Below, in pieces: positions 11,969 through 46,386 of a DNA stretch of 64,000 nt (positions are counted from its first letter, which is position 1; each line of letters begins with the position of its first letter). A model generated the notes under the pieces. That model saw nothing but the letters and a program-made list of their open reading frames with translations, had not been told where the DNA came from and made no database searches. Source of the stretch: Thunnus maccoyii. Its lineage: Eukaryota; Chordata; Actinopteri; Scombriformes; Scombridae. Where the stretch lies: the NCBI RefSeq assembly GCF_910596095.1, contig NC_056536.1, positions 31,755,456 through 31,819,455 on the forward strand, read 5' to 3'. The translations under genes and the position numbers were made by a program.

Positions 11969-13377
11969 TGTCATCAGGCTCTGCACGGGGATTGGTCAAA
12001 CTGCTTCCTGAGAAAGGAGAATAAAAACATCAGTGTGTCTTCACAGAGGGAGCTTCAGTGCCTTGCTCAATGGGAACCTGATCAGCAGCTGTTGATCACA
12101 ACACCTGTCATCTCAATATTTCAGGTGAACTGTATTGATTAATCTGACAGGTATCAGATTAATCAATGCATGCTTTAACTGATGATCAGATTCTGTAAAT
12201 TTAGTTTAGTTCTCGTGTAAAAAGGCTCCAAACTAAAACTTAGATTAATGTTGGAGACAAAGACCGCCAGTTATTCTTTGACGTGTTGAGTTCAGCGAAT
12301 CTTCACGTGAATTATTCATGCGTGAATCTGAGACGAGTCATGTGACACGCAGAGAAGACAGCTGTTTCCTATCTGATCGAACAGGATATTGGAAATCATT
12401 GGAGGTGTTAACATCCTCTCTCCTCCGCTCTGTCTCAGGATTACCTCCACACTGATGTGTGTGATGTAATAATGATGATGTGGTTAATGGTTGTATTCCC
12501 TGTAGAGCGAGGCAGCATGTTCACACTGAGGACTGACAGAACAGAAGAAGAAGAAATGATCACTGAGTGGCTGCGAGCTCCTCTCTCAGTCTGACAGTTT
12601 TTTATTCTACAGGGAATAGAACCGACAGCCTGCAGTGTTAGTGCCTTGCTCCTGAGCACAGAGCACAGCTGTTAGCAGCAGCATGAATCTTTAACAACCA
12701 GCTGAAATATTCAGAAGCTTCTCCACAAATATCTGCTGCAGCTTCCACACGTCAGGAATCATCTCCATCCTGTTCGCCACACGTTAACCCCGCCCACCCA
12801 CCATATCAGGAAATAAACCCCGCCCCCTTGTATGTCAATTATTCAGTGGAGAAGAGAAGAAGAAAGACACATTTTGAATCTTTACTTGATGCTAGTTTTA
12901 TTCTGTGTTATTGTCAGTCTGGCTTTTTTTATGTCATTCATTTAGCAGTTTTATTCCTTTATTGCTTTTTATGTGATTCTGTGTGACGCACTTTGAAACT
13001 TTGTGCTATGTAAATAAAGATATTATTATAATTATTATTATTTTATTCACTCAGTAAGATAGATGGGCTGTCTCAGAGTACAGCAGCCTCTAACTCATAT
13101 TACTGAGAGTTCAAACTGAGAACATGATCAGTTTGTAACTAATGACACATAATAACAGCTCAGCTAGACTCAGGTGTTTCACACACCTGTGCACCTGTTA
13201 CACTCACTGTGATGTATAGTTACAATAAAACCTAATTTCACATATTACATGCTTTGATCTTTTTCACACCTTTAGTCTTTTCTCTTCTGCAGTGCCGGGA
13301 AGAGATACCAAGGGTCGTATTTATCAAGCGACTCACAGCAGGAAATCACAAGCTAACTGACCAAACGTTCTCAGTCA
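11969..13377. other. Gene-free stretch
   Basis: It holds a repeat-like tail at about 12895-13045 (GTGTGACGCACTTTGAAAC, then AATAAAGATATTATTAT). No coding exon is recognised. Confidence 0.4.
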
Positions 13378-13926
13378 CATGTAACGCTTTATTTTACAGG
13401 TCCCTTAATTTTATACTGATTTTCTGAATAATCTTTTGAATAATTTGGTTATTTTTTTTAGGACATTTTACAGAAAAGGTGGTGCAATTTGGTACAAATT
13501 ATAAGAAAAAACTGAAAAAAGTGTTGTTGGTAAGTACCCCTCATTATATTTGGGTTCATACTTGTGACTCAAACTGAAAATACTTCGTTTTAAGTGTGTA
13601 GTTTTGTGTGTCAGATGATATACAGTATTACCATATTAAGTTTTTTCAGTAATTTCCTGAAAGTAGCTGCTGTTACTGTTAATTCTTAGGACATTTCTTT
13701 GAAAAGGTTATGTAATTCAGTAGTATACAGGAAATGTCTTCAATGGAGTTTCTAATTAAAAACCTGATAATATGTAGTTTACAGACTACAGACTGAGAAC
13801 TAAACTAAAACAACATAACACTTTTTCTCTATGTTTTCTTATAATTTGTACAAAATTGCACCATCCTCTCTGTTAAATTACTTGCAAATTACTCAGACCT
13901 GTAAACCTGTAAAATAAAGCATTACC
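13378..13926. mobile_element. MITE with roughly 115-nt terminal inverted repeats
   Basis: The left end begins GTAACGCTTTATTTTACAGG and the reverse complement of the right end begins GTAATGCTTTATTTTACAGG. Further in, GGTGCAATTTGGTACAAATT pairs with its partner on the other side (GGTGCAATTTTGTACAAATT). The element is about 550 bp and encodes no protein. Confidence 0.85.
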
Positions 13927-14114
13927 CACATATTTGTTCCTACTGTTAAAAATGTTTTATCAATTTTCATTCACTTCCATCTATGCTGATATTTAGGAGA
14001 CTACAATAGACATATTGAAAGATCATTTTGTTCGCTGTCCCTACAAACGCTGATGTCACTTTGTTATTTTTAAATGTGTTCTTTAATAAATTGACCTGAG
14101 TATATCTGTAAGTG

Positions 14115-14120
14115 TTTATT
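14115..14120 (-). terminator. grm6: Candidate grm6 polyadenylation signal
   Basis: The first AATAAA on the minus strand downstream of the grm6 stop codon, about 456 nt beyond it. No transcript evidence is available and retroelement-derived hexamers are common here. Confidence 0.3.
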
Positions 14121-14575
14121 GTGTGGTGACAACTGTTCCTATCAGGTTGTTTATCGTCATATCGCTGTTGTTAAACTGCACAATAAAAACATGAACATCA
14201 CCTTCAGACAAGTCAACTTTATCTTTCGAAAGTTATTCTGTCTTCAGTTTTAAACAAAGAGCTCCCCAGGATGACCATGGACCCTGACTGAAAGCTCTCT
14301 TCCAGGTAGCAGCTTCTCATTTCTCCCAAAACATCATCAGATAATTCTACAGTAAACATTACTTTGATAAATCTACCACATATTCACCATATAAATGTTT
14401 AATTTCTCACCTTAAAAAAAACCAACCATCGAACTCTGCAAAGGAGCCTTTGAGCAAGACACTGATGGTGATTCCCATCTGTGTTCACATGTGAAATGTT
14501 GTGAGGCTGAAATTTACAGTTTAACTTGATCTGTGTTGTCAGAATGTGTAGTTTCAATACCTGCAGGTTGTAGTA

Positions 14576-37374
<22,799 letters not shown>

Positions 37375-37409
37375 ACTGACGTGACATTCAGTGGAGGGTT
37401 TTCATCCTG
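37375..37409 (-). promoter_or_regulatory. grm6: grm6 5' leader with two upstream ATGs and a CAGCAG acceptor
   Basis: Upstream of the chosen ATG the minus strand reads CCTACAGCAG then GATGAAAACC, a tandem NAG acceptor. Two upstream start codons follow. One opens a five-codon frame (stop TGA). The other, at 37387, opens a 75-codon frame that overlaps the receptor start by about 215 nt. The receptor ATG has A at -3, while the overlapping one has T, so leaky scanning is plausible. Confidence 0.5.
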
Positions 37410-40015
37410 CTGTAGGCACCTGAAACCAATCAATCAATTAATCAATCAACCAACTACCCTTCACTGCTAGCTGGGAAACCCACCCGCCACCCACACAGTT
37501 TATTAACAGTCTCTCAGTGCTGAATAAACAGCATGAATCTGTGAGATGTTGATGTTTACAGACTTGCTGGAGATGTTTAATGTTGCTGAAATCACTAATT
37601 TAGATTAAATGGCAAGGGTGAAATCTTCAGTCAGACGTTGTTGGGGGGGACCAAGTAGGTATGGAGTGGTGGGCTTATCTTGGACTTTTACTTAAAATAA
37701 AAACAGCTCTGATGAGGCTGAAGATTCATCCATAAAGGCTGATTTACAACAAACAATTCCACCATATAAATCTGTAATCTGTGTGCAACAGCTGACCTGT
37801 GTATATGTGTAGCAGAGCACAGAGCATTAATTACCGTCGGATCCTAACCGATCCGGTTCTAATGAAATTACCGCTGCTGTGCCACGTGTGTAAATGTGCG
37901 TAAATCACTCTAAATCTAAAGATGTACTTATTGTTTCTGCTGCAGTGTGATGCTGCAGGTATTTAATCAAGTCAAAGGAAAGAATCTGACACACAGCCAA
38001 CAACTTTATCATAAGATTCAGACATTAATCTAACATGTTTCAGACCTGCCTAAGTCACATTAATAGCTGTATTTTGATGGACATTTCAGTGGATTATGTT
38101 AAAATACATGGAAGTTGGTTTATGATTGTGTGTGCACGTCTCTGCTGACTGAAGCCACGCAAAATGAGGCTTTTGTGCTCTCTGCAGTTTTCATTAAGGA
38201 CCAATCTCTGTGCTGAAATGTGGAGAAAAGCTTGAAATACTGGAAACTGCTCCGCTCACTGTAAAAATAACTGTTCTGCCTGTAATACATCTACGGCCTG
38301 TATGTGTCTGGTTATATGCAGCACCATATTTCTCCCCCCTCCCTCCGATGCTCCACATTAAGTTCTGCTCTGTTACATTAAAATACCAGTTTTGAGGACC
38401 AGAAATATGCGGGGCTGAAGCAGTCGCGGCCCTCAGGACCTACAGGATGGACCCAAAGCTTTGACACTGCGCTCACAGCTGCTTCACTGTTGCTGAGACT
38501 GTGAATGATACACATCCAGTGCATTTTGGAGACGGTTTAACACTGAATATCGAGGGAGTAAATTAGCTTGCTTTCAGCTTCTTGGGGAGTCTGATGTTGT
38601 GTCAATTACAAATATTGGTGGGGACAAATTTCCATGTTTCATAAATTGTCCCACCCAGCGATTACGCACCTGTTGTACGAAGCCTCTAAAGTCCAGAATG
38701 GTGATACTTTTTTATCTTGCACACAGGATAATTTAATATAAATTCATATGCATCCCTTACATGCAGACCACCAACATCAGATGCACACAGCGGTCGTATC
38801 ATGACACCTTGGAATATCATACAATGAAATTCTTGCAGCTCTTGCACATAAGGGAAGCAAGGAAGAGCTGCAGGGCATCCAGATGACAATACATTTATTA
38901 ACAATTTATTAACATTTATAACTGCAGATTTTAATTATTTTCATTAAGTACTTATTTAATATAACAGCAGACCTGATGACTTAGAAAATGCGAAACACTA
39001 ACCTTTTTTTAATGACTTATAATCATTTATAACTGCATACCTGATGACTTATCAGAAAGTGTGAGACATTTACCCTTTTTAATGATTCATAATCATTAAG
39101 GTTTTGGATTGGTCAGCCTGGCTTGGCTCTAAACATCCTGATGGTGCACAGTGTGAATGCAGTCTCAGCGTTTTGCATTTTGTCTTCCAGCTTCACCCAA
39201 AAGAAGATTTATAATAAGTTCTTGGGTTTTGTAAATTACAAATATTTGCTTTCTAGTCACAGTCACTGATAAGTCCTCAGTCCTGCAGTTATAAATGATT
39301 ATAAGTCATTAATGAAGGGCTAAATGTTTTACATATACAGTATGAATTTATAGTAATTAATGTAATTATCTTGTGTGCAAAAGATCCGTAACTTGACTTT
39401 AGAGGCTCTGTAAGATTGGCTTTATTTATCTAACTTAGCTTTATTAAGAATATATAAAACAATATTATCAATCAGCTGTGATGAAAAGAGTTGTGGGCTG
39501 CATGTTTGTGTTTGAGAGACACGATCAATATAAATTTAGCCCTAATTTCATGTGAGTTTAGCGTTTATTCTTTGAGGGAGATCATCGGTTTGTTTGGACA
39601 CTGGTTGGCTCCTGTGTGCATGTGATTGTATCAACGTTTGCTATCAATAAATAATAATAATAATAATAATGATAATAAATGGAAACTACAAATTCACTTC
39701 ACTCATAAACACACAATAGAAAGTCCCGCTGCAAAGATTAAAAGCCACTTAACATTGCTGATAGTGATTAACAGCATATTAAATTCAACATGTTGGTGAC
39801 AGCAGAATTTTGTGTAAATTATTCCTTGTTTCTCGGTTTTGGTTTCTTTCTTTAGAACAAACGCAGCACAAATAGTCTAATATTCTCTACTGCAGAGCTG
39901 CTAGAACATTGGACCAATATGGCGGCTGAGATGCGTCCCATATCTGTGGTTTACTACAGGAAGAGCCAGAAGTATTGATTATGTATAAAAACTGATTGGT
40001 GCTGAATTGGAATTG
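37410..40015. other. Presumed grm6 leader intron
   Basis: No exon is recognised. A palindromic repeat is likely at about 38880-39330 (AATGACTTATAATCATTTAT at 39011 has an inverted partner at about 39290), and (AAT)n lies at 39645-39670. Confidence 0.4.
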
Positions 40016-40019
40016 AGTG

Positions 40020-40305
40020 TAAATGTTCTTTTTTTCTGTATTTCTGCTCACCGTTTTATTCATTCACAGCGTTATTTTGCTGCTGTATTTCTGTAATTTT
40101 GCTGTCTTGGTCTATTCTGTGCACACAACATCTGTTGCATGTTGCGTGTCCGTCCGTCCTAGGAGAGCGATCCTTCCTCTGTTGCTCTTCCTGAGGTCTT
40201 TTTAGGGAGTTTTCCTTTAGCTGGAGGATGTTGTATTGCTGTACAGACTGTTTGTGAGGCATATTTGTGATTTGTGATATTGGGCTGCAAAAACTAAAAC
40301 TGACT
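40020..40305 (+). mobile_element. Retroposon 3'-tail family, copy 2
   Basis: Same block order as 8870-9135: CCGTCCTAGGAGAG, CCTCTGTTGCTCTTCC, TGTACAGACTG, then GTGATTTGTGATATTGGGCT and AAACTAAAACTGACTCG. Divergence from copy 1 is substantial. Confidence 0.6.
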
Positions 40306-40847
40306 CGACTTCTGTTTTAGTTTTATTTCAATGATTTTTGTTCACAGTGAAACAGAACAATGTCGCATGAAGGTTCAGTAGAGCAGAGCGAGAGAATGAA
40401 ACACAGCAGCAGCAGGAAGGATAATATGACTTGGTTCTGTCAATTTATCATTATTATAATGTGCATTTGTTTTATGTGTAAATATTTGGTATAAAAATGT
40501 TGTTTTCTAATGCATAAAAAAACTTCTCCTATGAAGACATATTTTATATTATTACAACTGTGATTTATTGTCATTCATTATCTGTTTATACAGCAGCCTC
40601 CAGTTATGAGCGTCCACAGGAGGATTTATAGTAGTTGACTAATACATTTACCACTAACACCTGCTAACAATGACATTACAGTGTGTTATAAACCATTTAT
40701 TAACGCTTTATAGACTGAATATTAATGATACATATGTATATAATATAAGTCAGGTGTCATTATGGATCATTTTACATCTGACAAGACAAAGACAACCCCC
40801 CCCCAAAAAATCCATAAATATGAGAAAATTACAGAAGAAACCAGAGA

Positions 40848-40849
<2 letters not shown>

Positions 40850-40935
<86 letters not shown>
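40850..40935. repeat. (CA)n microsatellite, about 42 uninterrupted units
   Basis: One of the longest pure CA runs in the window, about 0.7 kb upstream in transcript terms of the presumed grm6 leader exon's intron side. Confidence 0.95.
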
Positions 40936-40936
<1 letters not shown>

Positions 40937-41590
40937 GCATCCATTACACATATGAACAGAAAATGATCAATAATGATCAATAACACAGGATGCATTAAGT
41001 CCCAAACTGAATGTAACAAATCCAACAACAGACTTTCAAACTTCATCTGAAACGGATCATTATTTTCATTAATTGATTATTTTTGTTTCTAAAATGTCAT
41101 AAAAACAGTTTCTCAGGATCCAAAGTGTCAAATGTCTCGTTCTGTCATTCAGTTTACGACAGAAGCTCTTTGATCAATCAATGACTGAAATGATTAATGA
41201 GATTCAGTGAAAAGCAGTTTAATATAATATAAATGATATTAATCATGAGCTGATGTTCGTTAAGTCTCTGACGTCACATTCAAATACTATTTAAAAAACT
41301 TTAAACTCATATGATAGATAAATTATCTGATCATTATAATCAATAAACAGCCAATCAGTCAATTTAAACACAGCTCAGATATATTTACTGTAAATATCAA
41401 TAAAAAGTTGATCACAATTAGATAAACAGCTGTCAGCCTCACAGAGGCAAACATCTTTTTTGCAATTTATAATTACATTTATACCTATAAATAACGATGC
41501 CGGTGTTTGTCAGCAGCTGAACTGGTTTCATTCACTGGTTAAACTGGTTTTCATGTGTTACAGTTAAAGGAGAATCAGAGAGAAACTCAC

Positions 41591-41800
41591 CGGAGAGGAA
41601 TGTCGTCTCCTCCGGGTCCGCTGACAGTCCTGACCCGCCGAGCTGCGCTGCGCTCCGGCTGCAGGTCCACAGAGCTGCCGGTGAGTCCGACACGCGTGAA
41701 ACTTCTCTCCCCCCCCCCCCCCCCCCCCCCCCGTTCACCTCCTCCTCCTCCTCCTCCTCCTCCTCCTCTTCCTCCCGCTGCTGCTCCAATCAGCGAGGAC
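41591..41800 (-). promoter_or_regulatory. grm6: Probable grm6 first (non-coding) exon and CpG-rich promoter
   Basis: 41595-41700 is strikingly CpG-rich compared with the surroundings. On the minus strand it ends in CATTCCTCTCCG followed by gtgagttt, a near-consensus donor at 41590. The next downstream acceptor of suitable strength is CCTACAGCAG just before the grm6 start exon. Upstream lie (GGA)n and a 24-nt G run on the gene strand (41709-41770). The link to grm6 is an inference. Confidence 0.45.
41709..41770. repeat. 24-nt poly(C) followed by (CTC)n
   Basis: 24 consecutive C (41709-41732), then GTTCA, then CTC repeats to 41770. On the minus strand the G tract could form a G-quadruplex within the putative grm6 promoter. 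Confidence 0.95.
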
Positions 41801-41857
41801 TGAAGACCCGTCAGCCTGTCTGTCTGCCTCTTATTAAAACACTCGCATTATAACTCA

Positions 41858-41858
41858 G

Positions 41859-41907
<49 letters not shown>
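41858..41907. repeat. (GT)n microsatellite
   Basis: GT run just upstream of the putative grm6 promoter, ending in TTTTTGTGTG. Confidence 0.9.
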
Positions 41908-41909
<2 letters not shown>

Positions 41910-42239
41910 TGTGTGTGATGTTGTGTAAAGATTTCAGCTCCGTTATTGTGATCAGAGTGAAGCATCTCTGACCTCTAGTGGTCTGACAGTTATAACAGCG
42001 CGTGTGTGTTTTTACCTGTTCAGGTAACAGATGATTTTAGATGAGAACATGCAGTTTGGTGTAATAAATATCACGATCTTATTACCATAATGAAGAGTTA
42101 TTAATAGATGATGAAATAAAACAGCAGTCAGGTGTCCATATGAACAGCTGTAATCATTCCTACTGTTCATTCCGGATATTAAAAGATCCTTCAAATGTGC
42201 TTTCAATGGAAGTGATGGATGCAGTCATCGCACTAGCTA

Positions 42240-42500
42240 GCTGTAACGTTGAGGATAGATTTTAAAATTATTTTACTTGTTTTTAAACCCCCCAAAAAGG
42301 TCTCTAGCACCGTCAAATCTCTCAGGTTGCTTGTCAGAAGATGTTCCAAATCATTCGCTTAGGTCACTTAACGCCGGCTTGTTAAATGTGCCACAAATTA
42401 CGGTGAGGCAACTTTTTGCAGCGACCACATATCAGACAAACATCCTGTTATGTTCAAGAAGCAGCTCAAAACTTATATATATGGTCTTGCTTTTGTGACA
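42240..42500 (+). mobile_element. LINE ORF2 C-terminal fragment
   Basis: A 73-codon frame reads LAPSNLSGCL, then SLRSLNAGLLNVPQI, then QTNILLCSRSSSKLIY. This is a degraded form of the LAPSYLSDLL...LRS.NAGLLVVP...FKSKLKTYLF tail of fish LINE proteins. No upstream RT is attached. Confidence 0.5.
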
Positions 42501-43089
42501 GCCCTCTCTTGTTCTCTCCCTCTCTCTTTCACTCTTTCTTTATTTTTTGGCTCTAGTTCTCTCCAGTTACTCTTGTAGTTTTTCTTCCGGGAGTGGGAGG
42601 GTAAGAGGTCTGTCAGTTGATGGGCTGCACCTGAGGATATAAAAGGCTGCTGCTCCAGGTGTTTCTCTCTCTCTCTCTTTTTCTGCTGAACAGCATCCAC
42701 ATGGCTTGCACATTAGATGAAGTTGTTTTGTTTCTTTACTTTTGCACTCAACATTTCATGCATCCATACACCCACCTTACACCACTGATACAAACATTCC
42801 CATATTTAAGTATGAGTTATTTTTAGTTAAATAAATATCATTTTTGCACCGTTATTCAGTGTGGACTCAAGCCGGAGCCAGGTTTGTAACACTTTTAATG
42901 AACTCAACCTTTTATTTGTCTTTTACTGTTATCAGCTGTTTTATCTTTCTTGTCTCATGATTTTACTTTTTTTACTTTACGATTTTCTTTTTCTCCTTTC
43001 TTTTAATATTTTTTAAATATCTTGGGGTTTTTTTTGTTTGTTTGTACTTCTTTCTGTAAAAATTAGTGCAAAAATGAATTTCAAAGTCT

Positions 43090-43440
43090 CTGTGAAGCTT
43101 CTATTCAGCTTCATCAGTCTGAGTTAGTCATATCAAGTGGATATCTGACACATTTACAGTCTTTTTAGCATCAAATTCCCTCTTTGTGTTTCCTCGGACA
43201 GTGTTTCCCTGTTGAGCTGCAGGTGGAAGTATAGTAACAAAAAGAGGGACTTTGGCACTAAAAAGACTGTAACGTTGAAAGATATCTACTTGATTTGACT
43301 CATTTGGACGCTGAAGCTTCATATTAGCTTCAGATAAACTTTTAAATACATTAACTGTGGATTTTGTCCTCCATCACTTCCATTGTAAGGTCATTATGAA
43401 GGGATCTTCTGATGGTCAGTATGAACAGGAGGAATGATTA
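43090..43440 (-). mobile_element. Family P fold-back element, copy 2
   Basis: It is inverted relative to 3990-4355 and nearly identical over at least 200 nt: the incidental 64-codon frames differ by a single residue. The extended flank AGGGATCTTCTGATGGTCAG is also related to 32885-32960. Confidence 0.8.
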
Positions 43441-43889
43441 CAGCAAGATAAAACATGTTTCAATGTTCATTTAAGACACTTGAAAAATGTTTCTAGCTGT
43501 GAAACCGTGAACGTCCTTTAAACCCGTCACACAGGTGTTTGGTGTTTACCTGCTGAGGTTTAAACTCACTTTGATCTTCGCACACAGATAAATAAATAAA
43601 CAGAACTTGTTTGTTTTTGTGTCGAGAGCAGCTGTTGTCGTGGGAACAGCAGCCTGTAAATATTTACTGCTCGGTACCTGGTTGTCAGGTTGCCGCGGTG
43701 ACAAAAAGTCATGATTAAAGTGAAGAGACGGTCTGAGGACACACGTGAGAGTCCACAGAAAACGCTTATTCATGTGTTTATATGTTTACATGTTGCTTAT
43801 TTACATGATTTACTGTAAACATGGATAACAGGTCAGTATTTTCTCTCCACAGGCAGCTGCGTCACTTCCTGTTACTGTGTTGAAAAGTA

Positions 43890-44175
43890 AAATATGTAGT
43901 CGATTAGTCGGTTAGTTGCCAACTATCAATTAATTGCACACTATTTTATTTTGATAATCGATTATTCGCTCTGATTCCAGCTTCTCAAATGTGAATATCT
44001 TCTGGTTTCTTTAGTCCTTTATGACAGTAAACTGAATATTTTTGGGTTGTGGACAAAACTTTGTGGAAACGGTGATTTTCTGGCATTTTATGGACCAAAA
44101 AAAACTAATCGATTAATCAAGAAAACAAGCGACAAATTAATCAATAGTGAAAATCATTAGTTGCAGCCCTAAAAA
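43890..44175. mobile_element. MITE with GGGCTGCAACTAATGATT end
   Basis: The right end on the reverse strand reads AGGGCTGCAACTAATGATTT. GATTAATCGATTAG-type palindromic blocks recur inside. Related fragments occur at 33293-33450 and 41049-41210. It lies in the gap between grm6 and rad51c. Confidence 0.65.
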
Positions 44176-44624
44176 CACGATAGAAACAGTTTTTATACGC
44201 ATCTGTTGACAGTTTGATCCACATCAGACTGAGTGGATCAATAATATATTAATCAGCAACTTTGATCAGTAATTAATCATTTTAGTCATTTTGAACTGTT
44301 TGAAATGTGATGATTTGAAGCTTTTCTGTCGTTCAGGATAATAAAACAAGAAGACGTCACTGTGGACAAATATTTTTCATTATTTTTGTGACATTTAACG
44401 GACAAAACAATGAGTCAAGACAATAATATGCAGATTAATCAATAATGAAATGAATCTACTGATAATTAATAACTGAATGATAACTGATAAATATAGATTA
44501 ATGCTGAGTGACTCTTTACTGACAGACTGATGAACGCATCAGTTGAAACAAACATTTACAAAGTTTACAATTTCATATAAACAAACTGAATCCAGCTCAG
44601 TCTCTGATTGGCTGACGGTCTCTG

Positions 44625-46355
44625 TCAGCTGCTGCCGTCTGTCTGTCCGGCAGCTGATTGGTCAGTTTGTGTTCGGGGTCGTTTGCTCTGCGGCTGCCCT
44701 GTTTGTTCGACGTCTCTGAACCCGTCGGCGGTGATCTGGTATTGGACGGTGGCATCCATGTGACCTGGAGATTTAAAGATGGCTGCCAGCCGCCGTGCCC
44801 CCTCCCAGTGTAGGAGGAGCCTGATTGTGGGGGCGTGGCCCCAGTTGTCCCCGAGGGCGGGGACCAGCTGCGATTGGCTGCCCTGCACCCGGGTGGTCAT
44901 CTGGTTGGTCATCACCACGGCGATGTCGTGGTTGGTTGCCATGGCGATGAGCTGCTGAGCGAGACCGTTGAGGAGGCGTGTCCTCTGCGACAGGTCGTCA
45001 AAGAGCTGCCGGAACGGGCACGCCACGCTGTCAATCACCAGGAGGCGGACCCTCGGGTGCTGAGACAGGAAGTCAGGCAGCAGGTGAATCTCAGCCAGCA
45101 GCTCCACGTAGTCATGGCAACGCACCTGACACAAAACACATAATTCATTTAAACTGAGCAGGTAGAACACACATCATCATCATCATCAGGTCATCTGTTA
45201 CCGTGACAACCAGTCAGCGTACCACAAACATGTTGGACAGGATGGTTTCCACGGTAAAGGTCGTCACGGCATCTCGTTGCTCTGCGTCGTCAGCCAAGAG
45301 GGAGCAGTGTCGTACGGCGGCGGCGGCGATGTCGACGGCTCTCTGAACGAAGAAGCTTCCCTCGGTGTCGATGAAGACCACCTGACCTTCAACGCCCCCG
45401 AAACACTGCGGCACCTGGACGTCCACTGCCAGCTGCAGACTGACATCATCACACACACACACACACACACACACAGGTCACATGATCACTTCAACCATCA
45501 ACCGGCGGCAGATTGAGACAGTGATGTCATCAATAAACACAGATAATCGTTAAAGCTCGCTGTGAACTTCCTGTTTACAGTTTAAAGTCACACATGCTGA
45601 ATGTTTTTCCTTCAACAGGAAACCGTGTGAAACTTGTTTACTATCGGAGTCACATTATTTCAATTTTCCCTGAAACATTTAGCCTAACAAATAATTTCCA
45701 AAATTCACTTTAATCATATCCTGAGTTATTAACTAATTAATTCACAATCAGAATATCAATAAATATAGATGCAAATAATTAATAGATAATATAAACGCAT
45801 TCTGCCAGTAGAGATGGTTCATGTGCCTCTGAGCAGGACTCAGTATAAATACAGAATGCAGGTTTTTTATTCATGTGCAGGTGTTTGTTAAACAGGAAAC
45901 AGGCTGCAGAGAGAAAACAGCTGCTGGCAGTGATAACTGTGAACCTTTATTAGTGTCAGATCAGTGCACAAACTCCATCAGAAGTTTCATCAGTACAGCT
46001 GTTTAAAGCCGACTGACAGCTGATCAGCTGCTGCCGTCATCAGAAACGGACGTCGCTTCATATGATGCTTCAGAGGAAAGGACGTCTCGTTTCTCTAAAG
46101 ACATATTTCCTCGTTTCCTCTCTCCTCGCGTGGTTTCCTTGTGTCCTTAGTGGGAGGGACTAAGACGTAAGGAGGGAAACGTGGACGCAATTAAGGGAAC
46201 TGAGATGAACCCAAATAGACAGACAGAGCTGCTCATCTGAGACAATTTGATCTTTGATATTTCAAGTTTCTTTTTATGGATGAATGAACTAATTATTGAC
46301 AAAAGGGACGACATTACCCCTGTCAGCATCCCTGCACTGGCTTTCTTTACATTTT

Positions 46356-46386
<31 letters not shown>

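Noticed and set aside
11751-12142. Several frames over (TG)n and (GAT)n
   Set aside because: Cys-Val, His-Thr and poly-Asp readings of microsatellites.
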